From positions 825,238,812 through 825,302,811 of the forward strand of contig NC_056750.1 in NCBI RefSeq assembly GCF_019279795.1: DNA of 64,000 bases. Direction: 5' to 3'. Each line of letters starts with the position of its first letter. Position 1 is the stretch's first letter. Origin of the DNA: Protopterus annectens (taxonomy: Eukaryota > Chordata > Ceratodontiformes > Protopteridae). This document shows positions 1 through 9,984 of this stretch, in pieces. Position numbers and translations under genes: made by a program. The notes under the pieces are model-generated. The model was not told where the DNA came from and did not search any database. It saw nothing but the letters and a program-made list of their open reading frames with translations.

Positions 1-1480
1 ACACTTCTAAAAAACTAGTGGTCTTAAGGCCCCCCCTGAGCCAGTGGTAAACATTTACAAAACAACTGAATCACACAAAACTCTACCAGCACCACCTACA
101 GGTATGGATGGATCAGGCAAAACCAAACAAAACTAAGACTCTCCAAAAAAAAGAAGCCCAAGCTGGCCCCTGGTGGACCCCAGCCATAAACAAGCTCTAA
201 CAAAAAAAGGCACAAAAGCTACAAAGACAAGAGAAAAAAATACTTGAAAATAAGAAGTAAGTGGAGGACAGATTCATCAAAAAACTCCCTCCAAGAAAAA
301 CATCAAATCAAAAAACAAAGAAAGAGCCGAAAGCTCAATAAGACATCCTTGAGGCTTGACCAATTGTCTCAAGAGAAGGAGGAAACTCCCAGATAAAAAA
401 GGAAGAGTTCCAAATGATGTGAAAATTAATGATGTGCACAAAATGCCAACATACTTGCTGACAGGTTCAGTGGCAGGCAAATAGCCCCAAACCCCCCCCC
501 CCCAGAGGAGAGATATCCCCAAACATCTCCAACAGCCCCCTATGACTGCAAACTGGGAGCCATTATTGAATCCCCAAATGATGTGGATGTTCTACAAAAG
601 GGCCTTACAGAAACAGATGCTTGGTGCCAGAGCCATGGGCTCAAGCTCAATGCCAATAAATGTATACTTACCCCCTTTGGGAAAAAAACATGCACCCATG
701 AATTACCACATAGGTGACAGTACACTAAACACTGAAACTGTGATAAGAGACTTAGGGACACAGGTGGACAGTGGTCTCACCTTCGATAACCACATCGCCA
801 CAACAGTCAGGAAATCCTTCTATGTGGCACACCTCATCACTAAGGGCTTTTCATCCAGAAAAAAGGAGGTCATTGTCCCACTGTACTCATCCCTCATTAG
901 ACCCATTATAGAATACAATGCCCCATTTAGTATGTACCTCTCAAGACATCTGCAACAACTGGAAATGCCGCAGAAATACCTCACTAAAAAAATCACAGGC
1001 CTAAAGCAGATGCCCTATGCTGACCATCTAAAAAAACTCCAGCTATGCTCTGTCGCATATTATCTACTCAGAGGCAATCTCTGCTTAACATACAAGGCCA
1101 TGTCAAACCCAGAGCTGTTGGACATGCTACACTGAAAGAAATCCCAATCCCTCAGAGCCACAAGCTCCAGGGGTCTAAACCTTGTCATCACAATGAACAA
1201 AACATGCTGGAGGGATAGGTTCCTGACCCAGAGACTCCCCAGACTCTGGAATAGACTGCCCATACATGTCAAGCAGAGCGCCTCTTTGGCTCTCTTCAAA
1301 AATAACCTTAACGACTGGATGGGAGATAGGGAATTTACCCCGGGGATCATGTCAATCACCCTGCTAGACAGGGGGTCCAGGGAAGTAAATAATGTGGGAA
1401 GAAATAGCCAGGGAATTGTTATGGCTAGGCTTGTATAGGCCCTAGGGCCGATAGCCTAGTGCCAGCCTATGAACAAAGGC
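1..1480 (+). mobile_element. CR1-like LINE, copy A (internally deleted, frameshifted)
   Basis: Remnant of a CR1-type non-LTR retrotransposon ORF2. Bases 1-300 match the linker between endonuclease and reverse transcriptase seen in copy C near 47.6 kb (shared phrases around the proline-rich and WWxP-like region). The reverse transcriptase core is missing. Around 541 the sequence rejoins just after the catalytic DD motif, reading YDCKLGAII and then LQKGLTETDAWCQSHGLKLN in a shifted frame. From about 740 the frame at 542-1135 holds the C-terminal region (IRDLGTQVDSGLTFDNHI, LYSSLIRPIIEYNA, YADHLKKLQL). After a stop, 1193-1438 holds the terminal WNRLPIHVKQSASLALF block. The 3' part near 1465 has the 'cctatgaac' motif shared with the other CR1 tails. 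Broken by deletion, frameshift and stops, so non-functional. Family call is firm at the CR1/L2 level, weaker at subfamily level. Confidence 0.85.
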
Positions 1481-1481
1481 C

Positions 1482-2815
1482 TCTTAGGCAGGCCCCTTAT
1501 AGGGTGCCTGGGAGAGTGAAACAGACTCTGAGGGAGGTGATACAGGAAATGTAGGAACTAGGGGTAATTCAGGAGTCCAGCAGTCCCTGGGCCTCCCCAG
1601 TGGTGCTGGTACCAAAGAAGAATGGCAGCACCAGGTTCTGTGTGGACTACAGGAAATTAAATAGTCACACAGAGTCAGATGCTTTCCCCATGCCTAGGAG
1701 AGATGAAGCCCTAGAGCAGCTGGATGGGGCTAAGTATCTTACCACCACTGATCTTACCAAGGGTTACTGGCAGGTGTCCTTGACTCCTAATGCTAGAGAG
1801 AGGTCAGTCTTTGTAACTCCTTTTGGCTTGTATGAGTTCACAAAGATGCCCTTTGGGATAAAAAAATGCCTCAGTGACATTCCAGAGGCTGGTAGATCAT
1901 ATTCTAGCAGGAGCAGGAGATTTTGCCCTTGCTTACCTAGACGATATTGCCATCTACAGCCATTCCTGGCAAGAGCACCTTCAACATGTCAGGGAGGCGC
2001 TGGGCAGACTACAGAGGGCATGGTTGACCATTAAGCCCAGCAAATGTCAGGTGGGTATGGCAGAGGTCTCCTAACTGGGACATAGAGTGGGGAGTAGTAA
2101 GATCAGGCCAGAACCTACCAAAGTAGAAGCCATTCAGGCATGGCCTGCAGCTGTTACCAAAAAGCAGGTGAGGGCTTTGTTAGGGACAGCTGGGTACTAC
2201 AGAAAGTTTGTCCCCAGTTATAGTACCATAGCTGCTCCCCTCATAGTCCTGACAAGGAAAACAGGCCAGATAAGTTAGTGTGGGCCCCAGCATGTAAGCA
2301 GGCATTCCAGAAGCTTAAAAGAGCTTTGGGAGGACCCCCTGTGTTAGCGAGTCCAGATTACAGCAAATATTTGCTGTGTAATTTGAAAAACTAGCATGAG
2401 GTGGTGGCTTTACTTAGCTAGATTTCTTCAGAGGGAGAAGAGCACCCAGTGGTATAGCTCAGTCATAGGCTCCAACCCAGGGAGGAATGCTATGCAGCTG
2501 TAGAAAAGGAATGTCTAGCCATAGTGTGGGCACTGCAGAAACTTCAGCCTTATCTGTATGGAAGAAAAGTCACTGTAGTGACAGACCACAATCCCCTGAT
2601 TGAGTCAGCCAGCAAAATGCCAAGTTATTAAGGTGGAGCCTAGAGTTGCAAGCATATGATATGACAATGTAGCACCGCAGTGGGGTTAGCAATGCCAACG
2701 CAGATGGGCTCTCAAGACAGGGAATGGGGTAAGGTATTCCCAGATAGGCTCAACCCTCTCAAGCAACATTTCTCAAGGGTCACTTGAAAAACTAGCTTGA
2801 GTTCTTGCGGGGGAA
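1482..2815 (+). mobile_element. Ty3/gypsy LTR retrotransposon pol fragment (RT and RNase H)
   Basis: Decayed pol region of a Ty3/gypsy element. Reading from 1482, the frame gives APYRVPG, one stop at about 1552, then GVIQESSSPWASPVVLVPKK, FCVDYRKLN, LTTTDLTKGYWQVSL and FGLYEFTKMPFGI, the standard reverse transcriptase blocks 1-4. A frameshift near 1865 moves the catalytic block (AYLDDIAIYSHSW) into the frame at 1874-2074. The RT thumb and connection (RPEPTKVEAIQAWP, LLGTAGYYRKFVPSYS) lie at 2087-2278. RNase H follows with stops: KQAFQKLKRAL near 2300, VTDHNPLIE near 2580 and NADGLSRQ near 2700. No gag or protease is seen. The integrase is displaced to 3786-3973 by a PLE insertion. Several stops and frameshifts make it a pseudogene. 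The sequence just after 2810 contains a purine-rich gggggaa that might be a polypurine tract, but I cannot demonstrate an LTR. Confidence 0.9.
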
Positions 2816-2899
2816 TTGTGAAGGCTGCCAGTCCAGCTAGCTTGCATATTGTAAATAATTTGGTGTTATTTGTGAATAGCAATATGGTTTGTATGCTTG

Positions 2900-3785
2900 T
2901 CTTATAAATGTAAGAAAACTACAAAAACAAATTTTATGATCTTCCAACCTACTAGATCCTCACCCACCCCTACCACCTTCTATATTACAAAAGAACAACC
3001 CCCTGATCACTAAAAGCAGCTAGGTCTAGACAAAAGTAAATCCAAATAAGACAAGAGCTGCTTCCACAGAAGTAAGTTTAATAAATGCACATAAATGATA
3101 AAAAATGCACATAAGCAATAAAGACTATTTAAAGCTCAAAACAGGATAAGTGCTTTCAGTCACTGACCTTCCTCAGATCCTGAAAGTAAGCAAATTCCAT
3201 CCTTTATTTAAAGTAACACATCTAGTCAATCAGAGGTCATTGTTTTCAGAGCCTCCGCCCTTTCAATATAGGCTGAACGTGAATCAACCATTCAATCCCG
3301 GCTGTTTATCCAATTGCAGATCTGCTATCCACTTAGTGTCAGCTAATTCAGTCTTATTATACAAATCATCTCCCCTGATAGAGTCACAAATAACTTCCAA
3401 AACAAAAATAAAAAAAACTATGTCCTGCATTTTTCTGTACATATTGATATAGAGAATTAGTAGCATTCTTATTTCTTATATCACCCAGGTGATGAAGAAT
3501 CCTCTCCTTGAAGTGACTATTGTTTTTCCCCACATAGAATCTTGAGCAATAAGTGCATGTTGCTACATAAACAACATTCATAGTATTACAATCTGCATAT
3601 TTCCTTAATCTATAGGTTCTATCAGTGGTGGGATGTTTAAAAATATTCTTGTTAATGAACGGACATGCTTTACATCTTTTACACGGGAAAGTTCCTTCCC
3701 TAAGAGGAATGCCATTAGACTCTGTTGTATTCTTATAACATAGAAGTCTTTTCAAATTCTGTTTGTTTTTGAAGGCAAACCTCGC
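2900..3785 (-). mobile_element. Penelope-like element 3' fragment inserted in the gypsy element
   Basis: Antisense fragment of a Penelope-like retroelement. The coding part, reading leftwards from 3785 (within the frame 3384-3797), shows FAFKNKQNLKRLL, then the zinc-finger-like FPCKRCKACPFI, then the GIY-YIG endonuclease block VVYVATCTYCSRFYVGKNN with the downstream RILHHLGDI. In PLEs this nuclease nicks the target DNA to prime reverse transcription. No reverse transcriptase is present, so the copy is 5' truncated. The frame ends in an aberrant tail (SFFYFCFGSYL) where canonical PLE C-termini continue, suggesting a frameshift near 3420. The non-coding 3' region to about 2900 includes a hammerhead-like motif near 3140-3186. 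The right junction at about 3785 abuts gypsy integrase sequence precisely; the left junction is approximate. Confidence 0.8.
3140..3186 (-). ncRNA. hammerhead-ribozyme-like motif in PLE 3' region
   Basis: On the minus strand this reads CTGAGGA, an unpaired A, a short stem (GGTC/GACT with one G-T pair around a 3-nt loop), then GAAA. That is the order of the two conserved hammerhead boxes around helix II. PLEs are known to carry hammerhead motifs in their LTR-like ends. Helix I, helix III and a cleavage triplet are not clear by eye, and the extra A before helix II is non-standard, so this is a candidate only. Confidence 0.35.
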
Positions 3786-3973
3786 AGGGTACTGCAAGAT
3801 GTGTGAGCAGTGTCAAAAGGTTGGCAAGAGTGGAGACAAAGGCAAGGCTACTTTACTATTTTTACCCATTACTGAGGAACCATTTCAAAGGGTAGCCATG
3901 GATATTTAGTAAGAGGTGTATATATAGATATAGATATATTGATGATGGTAAACTATGTTACCAGATATCCTGA
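3786..3973 (+). mobile_element. Ty3/gypsy integrase fragment
   Basis: Continuation of the gypsy element of 1482-2815 beyond the PLE insertion. The first frame reads YCKMCEQCQKVGKSGDKG and then PITEEPFQRVAMDI, the CxxC half of the integrase HHCC zinc finger and the stretch just before the first catalytic aspartate. It stops after the conserved MDI. A short A/T-rich insertion follows, then LMMVNYVTRYPE around 3940-3973, matching the usual VVDYATRYPE integrase block. The rest of the integrase is lost where CR1 copy B begins. Confidence 0.75.
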
Positions 3974-3974
3974 G

Positions 3975-4540
3975 GATGTCCACAGAGGTTCCTCACTAAA
4001 AGAATACAAGATGTAAGTAATATGTCCTATGCAGACCACCTTAAGGCCCTATCTCTGTATTCTGTCTCCTACAGACTTTTGAGGGAAGATCTATGCCTGG
4101 CATACAGGGCATTGTCAGACCCCACTCTGATGGACCTCCTGCATATCCACAAAACAAACAGCATCAGAATTACCTGTTCTAAAGACTTAAACCTTGCCTG
4201 TGATATAAATAGGACCTCCTGAAGAGATAGGTATGTATCCCAGAGACTACTCCGTCTATGGAACAGGCTCCCCATCCATGTGAAGTACAGTTCCTCCATA
4301 AACCAATTCAAGTGCAACATGGACAATTAGATGGGAAACAGGAAATTCATCCCTGGTTTGGCACCTATGTCTCTAATCGACACAGGTAACCTGTAAATGG
4401 TTCATGTCCCAGGCCCATGCTTAACACTTATTAAGAGTAGCAGAACTTGTCAGAGATTTGGGATGCATGGCTAGGCTTAAAAAGGCCCTTGTGGTTGTTA
4501 GCCTAGTAAACACCTATGAACCTATATGTTATGTTAAACT
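3975..4540 (+). mobile_element. CR1-like LINE, copy B (3' fragment)
   Basis: Extreme 3' end of a CR1-type ORF2. The frame 4022-4222 reads MSYADHLKALSLYSVSYRLL and CLAYRALSDPTLMDLLHI, matching the end of copy A residue for residue in many places (YADHLKKLQLCSVAYYLL in copy A). After a stop at 4220 the same frame continues as RDRYVSQRLLRLWNRLPIHV, another stop, then GNRKFIPGL. The 3' untranslated part contains the 'cctatgaacctat' tail near 4512-4530. It begins abruptly inside the gypsy integrase, so it is 5' truncated. Confidence 0.8.
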
Positions 4541-5870
4541 GTATGTTATGTGCTGAGCTTCAAGAAAAAAAAAAGAACAGAAATGTATATGAACTATATG
4601 CCTATGCAAATGTATGTTTTGATTGTAAGAAGCTGGAACATACAGAATTAACTTGCAAAACTCTAAGAAAATAGGTTGAAATTGTTTAAGACTATGGTAT
4701 CTCTCAGTTTCAGCTAGGAGGCAGGATGTCTGCAGCTAGAAATTCTTTCCATTGTCTGGAAACAGAAATAATTACAGGTTTCAAAGGTAAACGTGTGTAA
4801 CTGTTTTATGACTTTCAGTTCCAGGCAAACGTCTAAGAGATAAATATTTTTGACATAGAGGTGCTAAAGTTTAAGTTTCTGTTAGCCTGGGTACTGAAGG
4901 CAGAGGTGTCAAATAGTGATGCCATCCAGGTAACCCAGAAGTAATATATATTATTAATTTAAGAACTATCTCTCAGAGAAAGTCTCTGCATTTTGTATTT
5001 GTCTTTGAATCTGACAGCAACCTCTCATCAGCACTTCTCAGCTGTATTTGCCTGGCTGTTTAAGTAAGTCACTGAGGGCACAGTATCACTTAGATATAGA
5101 TAGTAATACAGTAAAGAGTAGTTTAGATGTGTTCTGTATTTATGTGAGACTGTCCCATAATGTTGTTTTCATGTATTTCCTGTGATTTTGCACTCTGTTG
5201 TCACTGTGTTGAGTTATTAAGTATTGTCTTGTGTTTTTATTATTTATTATTAAATGTATTTAAACCTTTTAATTGTGGCTGGTTTGTTTAGAAAAATTTA
5301 AGCTCATAGAATACTTGCATATGTATTTGGTGACACTGTATAGGCCACTCCTAAATCGCTTTGCTGTTGGTCACACTTACCATTTAGATAATAGTAACAT
5401 TACACAGTAGAATTGGTCACCCTTTGAGAAGGGCCTTATAGTAGCTAATAAGAGTGGTTGGTGGCATCTGATACTACCTTATAGTCTGGGCAGAAGGGGG
5501 CATAGCTAGTAAACCTGCACCAGCCTTCCCCAGGAGTGTCTGTATGTGTGTATATAAATCAAATCTCAGCTACTTGGGCAGGGACATGAATCACTGGCTG
5601 GACAGAGAGGGTGCTGGAGGTTTTGGCTTGACCACTCGGCTGAGATCTTAACCCTATAGCTGTGCCAGTGAGGAGTCTTATTGGGGATCTGAAGGGAGAA
5701 GGAGAAACTAGCCCCAGACTGACTTGGATCTCTATGTGCTCTTAAGGGAAACTGTACTTTACTGTGTGTGTACTTGTCATTCTCCCAATGTGCTCTTTCC
5801 TCACTGGTGCTAGTGGTGAGGACTGAAGATCCTTGATTACTGGGCTAGTGCAGGGGTGTCACACCATCCA
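4541..5870. other. non-coding stretch, no gene recognised
   Basis: No open frame over 60 codons and no recognisable protein motif. An A-run at 4566-4576 may be the tail of CR1 copy B. A T/A-rich stretch at 5220-5275 contains polyadenylation-like words, and the block ending in tgtcacacc near 5860 could be part of an LTR or untranslated region, but I cannot show paired ends. Confidence 0.4.
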
Positions 5871-7493
5871 CATTGGCACAGAGCATCTATTGTAATGTAA
5901 TTTTCCTGTGGGGAGAAATTGTCATCTCTAGGTCTGTGTGCCACCTGAAAGGCAGTTATATGTACATGGTTAGATTCATGTGTGGGTCTACATATGGAGA
6001 AGATTATGTGGACAGCTTATGCCACTGTAAACCCTATGTAGTCCTGTGCAGTGCAAAATTCTAATAAATAGTCCCTGTGTCATATTGTACTGTGACATAC
6101 AAAACATAAAACAGTGCATGAATACATAACTCTTGGAACAACATAAGTCATGGCATCTGAACAGGCTGTCTGTGGGATTTGAACCCTTTACAGTGGATAT
6201 CACAGTAGTGGAATTCCAACCACGATAGCACTGCATCACACAAGCCACACTTTCGCATACTACACATAACATATGTGTAAAACAGAAATGCGCGATGGCT
6301 GTAGCTGTAATGCAACAGGCAACCTCTGTAAAAAAGCAGACATATTAACATCAAATGTTAGACATGATGATCTTATATCAACACAATCAGAAATGAGCAG
6401 CGAATGCCATTCACATTAGCAGACAGTATCTGAAAATTATCAATTGAACAACTTATGGAAAGTGTTGAATGCTTCAAGATCCATAAGCAGTCATTAGTTC
6501 TGATACTTCTTTTAAAAAGTAACAAGGACTATATATATCCATGACAGAAATACAAATAAATACTACATAGCATCTTATGGATAATGTCAGAATCCATAGT
6601 TTTCTGTACATATACCACAGAGTGTATCGAGTCACAGGCAAGATATATGAAAAATCAGTAACTCCATCTTTATGTACAGCTCAGTTGTGCTACTTACATC
6701 TGTCTGTTCAACTGCATATGCAAAGGTACTGCATGTTATTGATGCAGATGTAACCACCTGTATGCATACAGGCAAATCGCACATCCCTCCAGCAAGTCAC
6801 AAACATTTTTCATAATGCACACATTTTCCAGAAATGAATCAATCTAAAGATATACACACGCTTTGATAAGGAGTAATGTTAACATAGGTCTAAAAGGTGG
6901 TAAATATTTCCCAAGACAGGAATGTTAGCAGGTGCTAAATTACCTTTGCAGCTACCTATGAGTCAGGTATAACTGAAGGTAAGACCAGCTATGTGCATGC
7001 ATCCCTTAAGTCCCATTTGTGCTGTACATAATTAATGAAATTCATTAAAATCAAGGTTTTGGAATCCCATTTGCACACATCCGTGCAAGTTCTCAAAATT
7101 CAGCACATTAACCAATAGCTCAACATAATGAGAAGGTGCTGTGCACAACTACACTCCAAAGAAAACTCCATGCAAGTATGGCAAGGTACAAGGCCAAAAC
7201 GTACTGCAAAGCAAAGAACAAAACCAGACATCACTGTTTATTGGCAAAGCAAACAATTGCTTTTTGATGAAGAGTGATGGCTGTTTTTGTTCTTTCCTCT
7301 ACCCACCTACCCAATAGGTATCATTAAATGGGACAATGTGCAGCACGTGCCTGTTATCTTCCAATGATCTATTAACATGACATAAGTGCCAATTTTAAAT
7401 ACTGATTTTGATACATTTACAGATCAAACCACTACAATTTTTGGACTGTGTATTTCTGAATTGTGTATTGTTGACATTATCAACATTATCAAG
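5871..7493. other. AT-rich non-coding stretch upstream of the exon-like region
   Basis: Short frames on both strands (5873-6064, 5988-6354) show no family motif and look like chance. The stretch includes a tRNA-like block on the minus strand near 6163-6246. Otherwise nothing identifiable. Confidence 0.4.
6163..6246 (-). repeat. possible tRNA-derived SINE head
   Basis: The reverse complement starts GTGGCTTGTGTGATGCAGTG (loosely A-box-like) and about 55 bases later has GGTTCAAATCCC, a near-perfect Pol III B box. It lacks a cloverleaf I can fold confidently, so a SINE remnant is more likely than a tRNA gene. Confidence 0.35.
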
Positions 7494-7785
7494 ATGGCTT
7501 CTTTCAGGAGGCTTTCATGTGTCCAAGTGCCCAACTGGACTGAGGAGGAGATGACCCACATGCTGACCATCTACACTAAAGTGGAGCATTGCATGAGAGC
7601 CAGTCTATGGAACTTCACGATGATCAACATTTGGAACTGGATTTTAAGGAAGAATTGAATATGTATGGGGATCTATGGGACTATAGTGCTAGTTTGCCAC
7701 TGCTATAATGACCTGTATCAGAAGGGAACAGATGAGCTTTATCAGAGGGTCACCAAGCTGCATCAACAGCCAGTTGATGTGTACA
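7494..7785 (+). pseudogene. exon 1 of a three-exon Myb/SANT-like gene or pseudogene
   Basis: The frame starts at the ATG at 7494 and runs to a candidate donor ACA|gtaaat at 7786. It begins MASFRRLSCVQVPNWTEEE; the PNWTEEE-type opening resembles the first helix of Myb/SANT-like (trihelix) DNA-binding domains found in MSANTD-type proteins and in PIF/Harbinger accessory proteins. The frame has one stop, TGA at 7656-7658, and then continues open with CYNDLYQKGTDELYQRVTKL. Between about 7610 and 7690 a different frame reads ELHDDQHLELDFKEELNMYG, which looks more protein-like, so a pair of frameshifts may explain the stop. The exon ends in phase 1, which matches exon 2. An intact host gene is unlikely as sequenced; a decayed gene or transposon accessory gene is possible. 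Confidence 0.45.
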
Positions 7786-8394
7786 GTAAATGTTACAAAC
7801 ATATGTATACCTGGACATTCCTAAGTAATTCAGAGCTATAGCTCTGCCCTAGATATATCTGATACATGCCTTTTAAAACTGTTATGTAGCTGTTCTGACA
7901 ATTAGCTCATATGGATAATTAAGAAAACATGGTGACTCTTCTCCCCATAAGTATGGGTTCTATTCCCAGGGGGGTTGTTTATTTATTTACTTACTAATGT
8001 TTACAATGTACATAACATGCACGTCTACAATAGTTGTTGCATCACTACCGCCTATAGCACCTAGGATACTGATGAGTACGTAATTCTTAGTTATCCATAA
8101 TATGTCTACAATATCTCCTAGTCTGCATGTATATGTGTGAATAACTCATGAATAACTTCATTAGTACATTATTCTTAACAATGTGAACATTCTTACTACA
8201 GTCCCATTTGTTTAACACAAGAGGAATGGATGTCCAACCAGCTACACGTGTCTTTTATGTTGTTACATTCCATAGCTGATATTTCTGTGGGTCATGATGG
8301 CCTATAGCATTTATGTGACTGTTGTTTCTGTATTTGTCTATCTGCGGGAATATGGATACAAACACATGTAGTACTAGTTTGTTCAAAAGAAATT

Positions 8395-8485
8395 TGTGCT
8401 GGCTGTTAACTCAGCCTGTAAAGCAACAGACCCCCATAAATATCTTTTGACTTGGTGCAGGTTCAAATCCACAAAGGGGAAAGTT
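8395..8485 (+). repeat. tRNA-like SINE remnant
   Basis: Contains GTTAACTCAGCCTGTAAAGC, resembling the D-arm/A-box of a tRNA, and about 45 bases later GGTTCAAATCC, a canonical B box. The spacing is tRNA-like, but the anticodon stem is not evident and no CCA-side stem pairs with the 5' end. Confidence 0.45.
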
Positions 8486-9189
8486 CTTATTATATTCTTA
8501 TAATTTTGTCATTCATACATTGTTGAAAATGCTGCATTACATACCTGCTTATTGATATTAACAGTTATTTTGAGCATGCTTATGAATGCCTCAATTCTCT
8601 GTCAAATCTCTATGAATATCCATAATCTGTAATGTTCTGTCAATGGCACCTTTTTTTACTACAGTGTTATATGTAAAGTTGGAACAGACTGGTATATATC
8701 TGCCAAAATGTTTTGTAGAATATGCTCACATTTGCAAACTGAATTTTATGTGTGTGTCATTCTTTATTAAATTGACTTCAACAGCCTTCTCATCCTTATA
8801 TTTGGAGGGAGTGAGATGGTCAGACATACATCTGGAATGCAGAGCAGGGAGATACACTAATATCATGTATGAAATTGTGTTTTGATGTGTACTTTGCAAA
8901 TTAATATCTGCACATTTTACAAAATACATTACAATGCCCATGATGTACAGCACATTGTAGTTGTCTGTTAACATGACAGTGCTCCACTCTCTGAGAACTG
9001 AAAGTTTTCAGATGTGACCACTGCACTAACATGCATTCAGGATTGCAACTTATTTTCATAAATGCACAGCATGTTGCCCTTTTGGTAAAGCCTAATTCGT
9101 GATCCCTATTAGTACCCCATCCCTGCACAATCATAACTCTTCTTTTCACTGTATTCCCACCATATGATTTCAGGTAAGATGAATTACCT

Positions 9190-9262
9190 TGGCAGTTTAG
9201 CTGTCAGGGTTAGAGTGCAAACTTAGATGAGAGTTATAGGTTTAAGTCTGTGTACCTCCTGT
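9190..9262 (+). repeat. possible tRNA-like SINE remnant
   Basis: Reads TTGGCAGTTTAGCTGTCAGG, then TAGAGTGCAAACTTAGATG, then GGTTTAAGTCTG. The order is A-box-like, anticodon-arm-like, then a degenerate B box at tRNA spacing. No duplication or tail was seen. Confidence 0.35.
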
Positions 9263-9485
9263 TTGAAGATTTCACTCCTTGTGAGTGTGGACATAGTTTA
9301 GACTTGCAGATTTGAATCTCAGCTCTTTCAATTATGTTCCACGATGTCTGTGTGTAACATCATAAAATGTGTATGGTGATTCTGTGATGTTCTTCAAGAT
9401 GAAATGTTGAGAGCCTGATCTTAGCAACGCATCTCACTGTTATTTAAGAAGTGCATCATTCATACTTGATATTTTCTTTTGGCAG

Positions 9486-9563
9486 GTGATGAGGACAAGA
9501 CTCACAACCATGCCTTGTGCATCAAGCAGATGCACAGGCAGGAGGAGAAGTGGAGGGAGAGAG
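9486..9563 (+). pseudogene. exon 2 of the Myb/SANT-like gene or pseudogene
   Basis: A 78-base open segment between the acceptor ...ggcag and the donor gag|gtatgt at 9564. It encodes DEDKTHNHALCIKQMHRQEE and KWRER, a charged helix-like stretch. It is entered in phase 1 and left in phase 1, agreeing with exons 1 and 3. The donor lies at the very edge of the 420-bp duplicated segment H, which starts at 9565. No homology is claimed. Confidence 0.45.
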
Positions 9564-9564
9564 G

Positions 9565-9984
9565 TATGTTGATTACTTTGTCTGTTTTTATGAATAAAAT
9601 AGGTCTGATCATTGTTACAGGTTCATATTTTTGACATTATCACTTATATTGCAGGAATGCCCATTATGCATGAGTAAAGTATGTGCAATACTCACATGAT
9701 ACCTGTACTTACAGGTATAATTTAGTTAAAACTATGCTTAAATATTATTCAGCAGCAAGCTATGTTTGCTGAAGATAGGTTTTGAAATGTAAGCCACAAC
9801 CTAAATTCCGATGTGGATGTTTCACTTACAAGTTTATAATGCATTACCTGCTGTTTGTAATGTAAGTGTTGGCACACATGTATAAGTGATGTAGTCCTCA
9901 GTGGCTGATATGTTGTGTATATCTTGTCTATTTACCTACTGAATGGGTGTCTGCTGTATCAGTATTTACACTGCCATTGGCAGA
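9565..9984 (+). repeat. segment H, copy 1 (420 bp intron-start sequence)
   Basis: First of three near-identical 420-bp copies; the others start at 11376 and 13187. It runs from one base inside the exon 2 splice donor to ttggcaga. Copy 3 continues into unrelated downstream sequence (ctgtctggcatg), so H is best read as original intron DNA, duplicated around the PLE insertions, rather than part of the PLE. Confidence 0.85.

Larger units (their letters stand above)
7786..9485. other. putative intron 1 of the Myb/SANT-like gene
   Basis: AT-rich sequence between a candidate gtaaat donor (7786) and the acceptor tttcttttggcag ending at 9485, which has a fair pyrimidine tract. It contains at least two tRNA-like blocks (near 8400 and 9195). 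Frames here (8643-8885, 8726-9149 minus) show no known domain. Confidence 0.35.

Noticed and set aside
3900..3960. Small tandem repeat tatagatatagatatat
   Set aside because: Too short to matter; a local expansion inside the integrase remnant.
5000..5870. Gypsy LTR
   Set aside because: Some LTR-like words and a tgtcacacc end, but no second copy or paired termini in the window.
8395..8485. Functional tRNA gene
   Set aside because: Good B box, but the acceptor and anticodon stems do not pair by eye; a SINE remnant is more likely.
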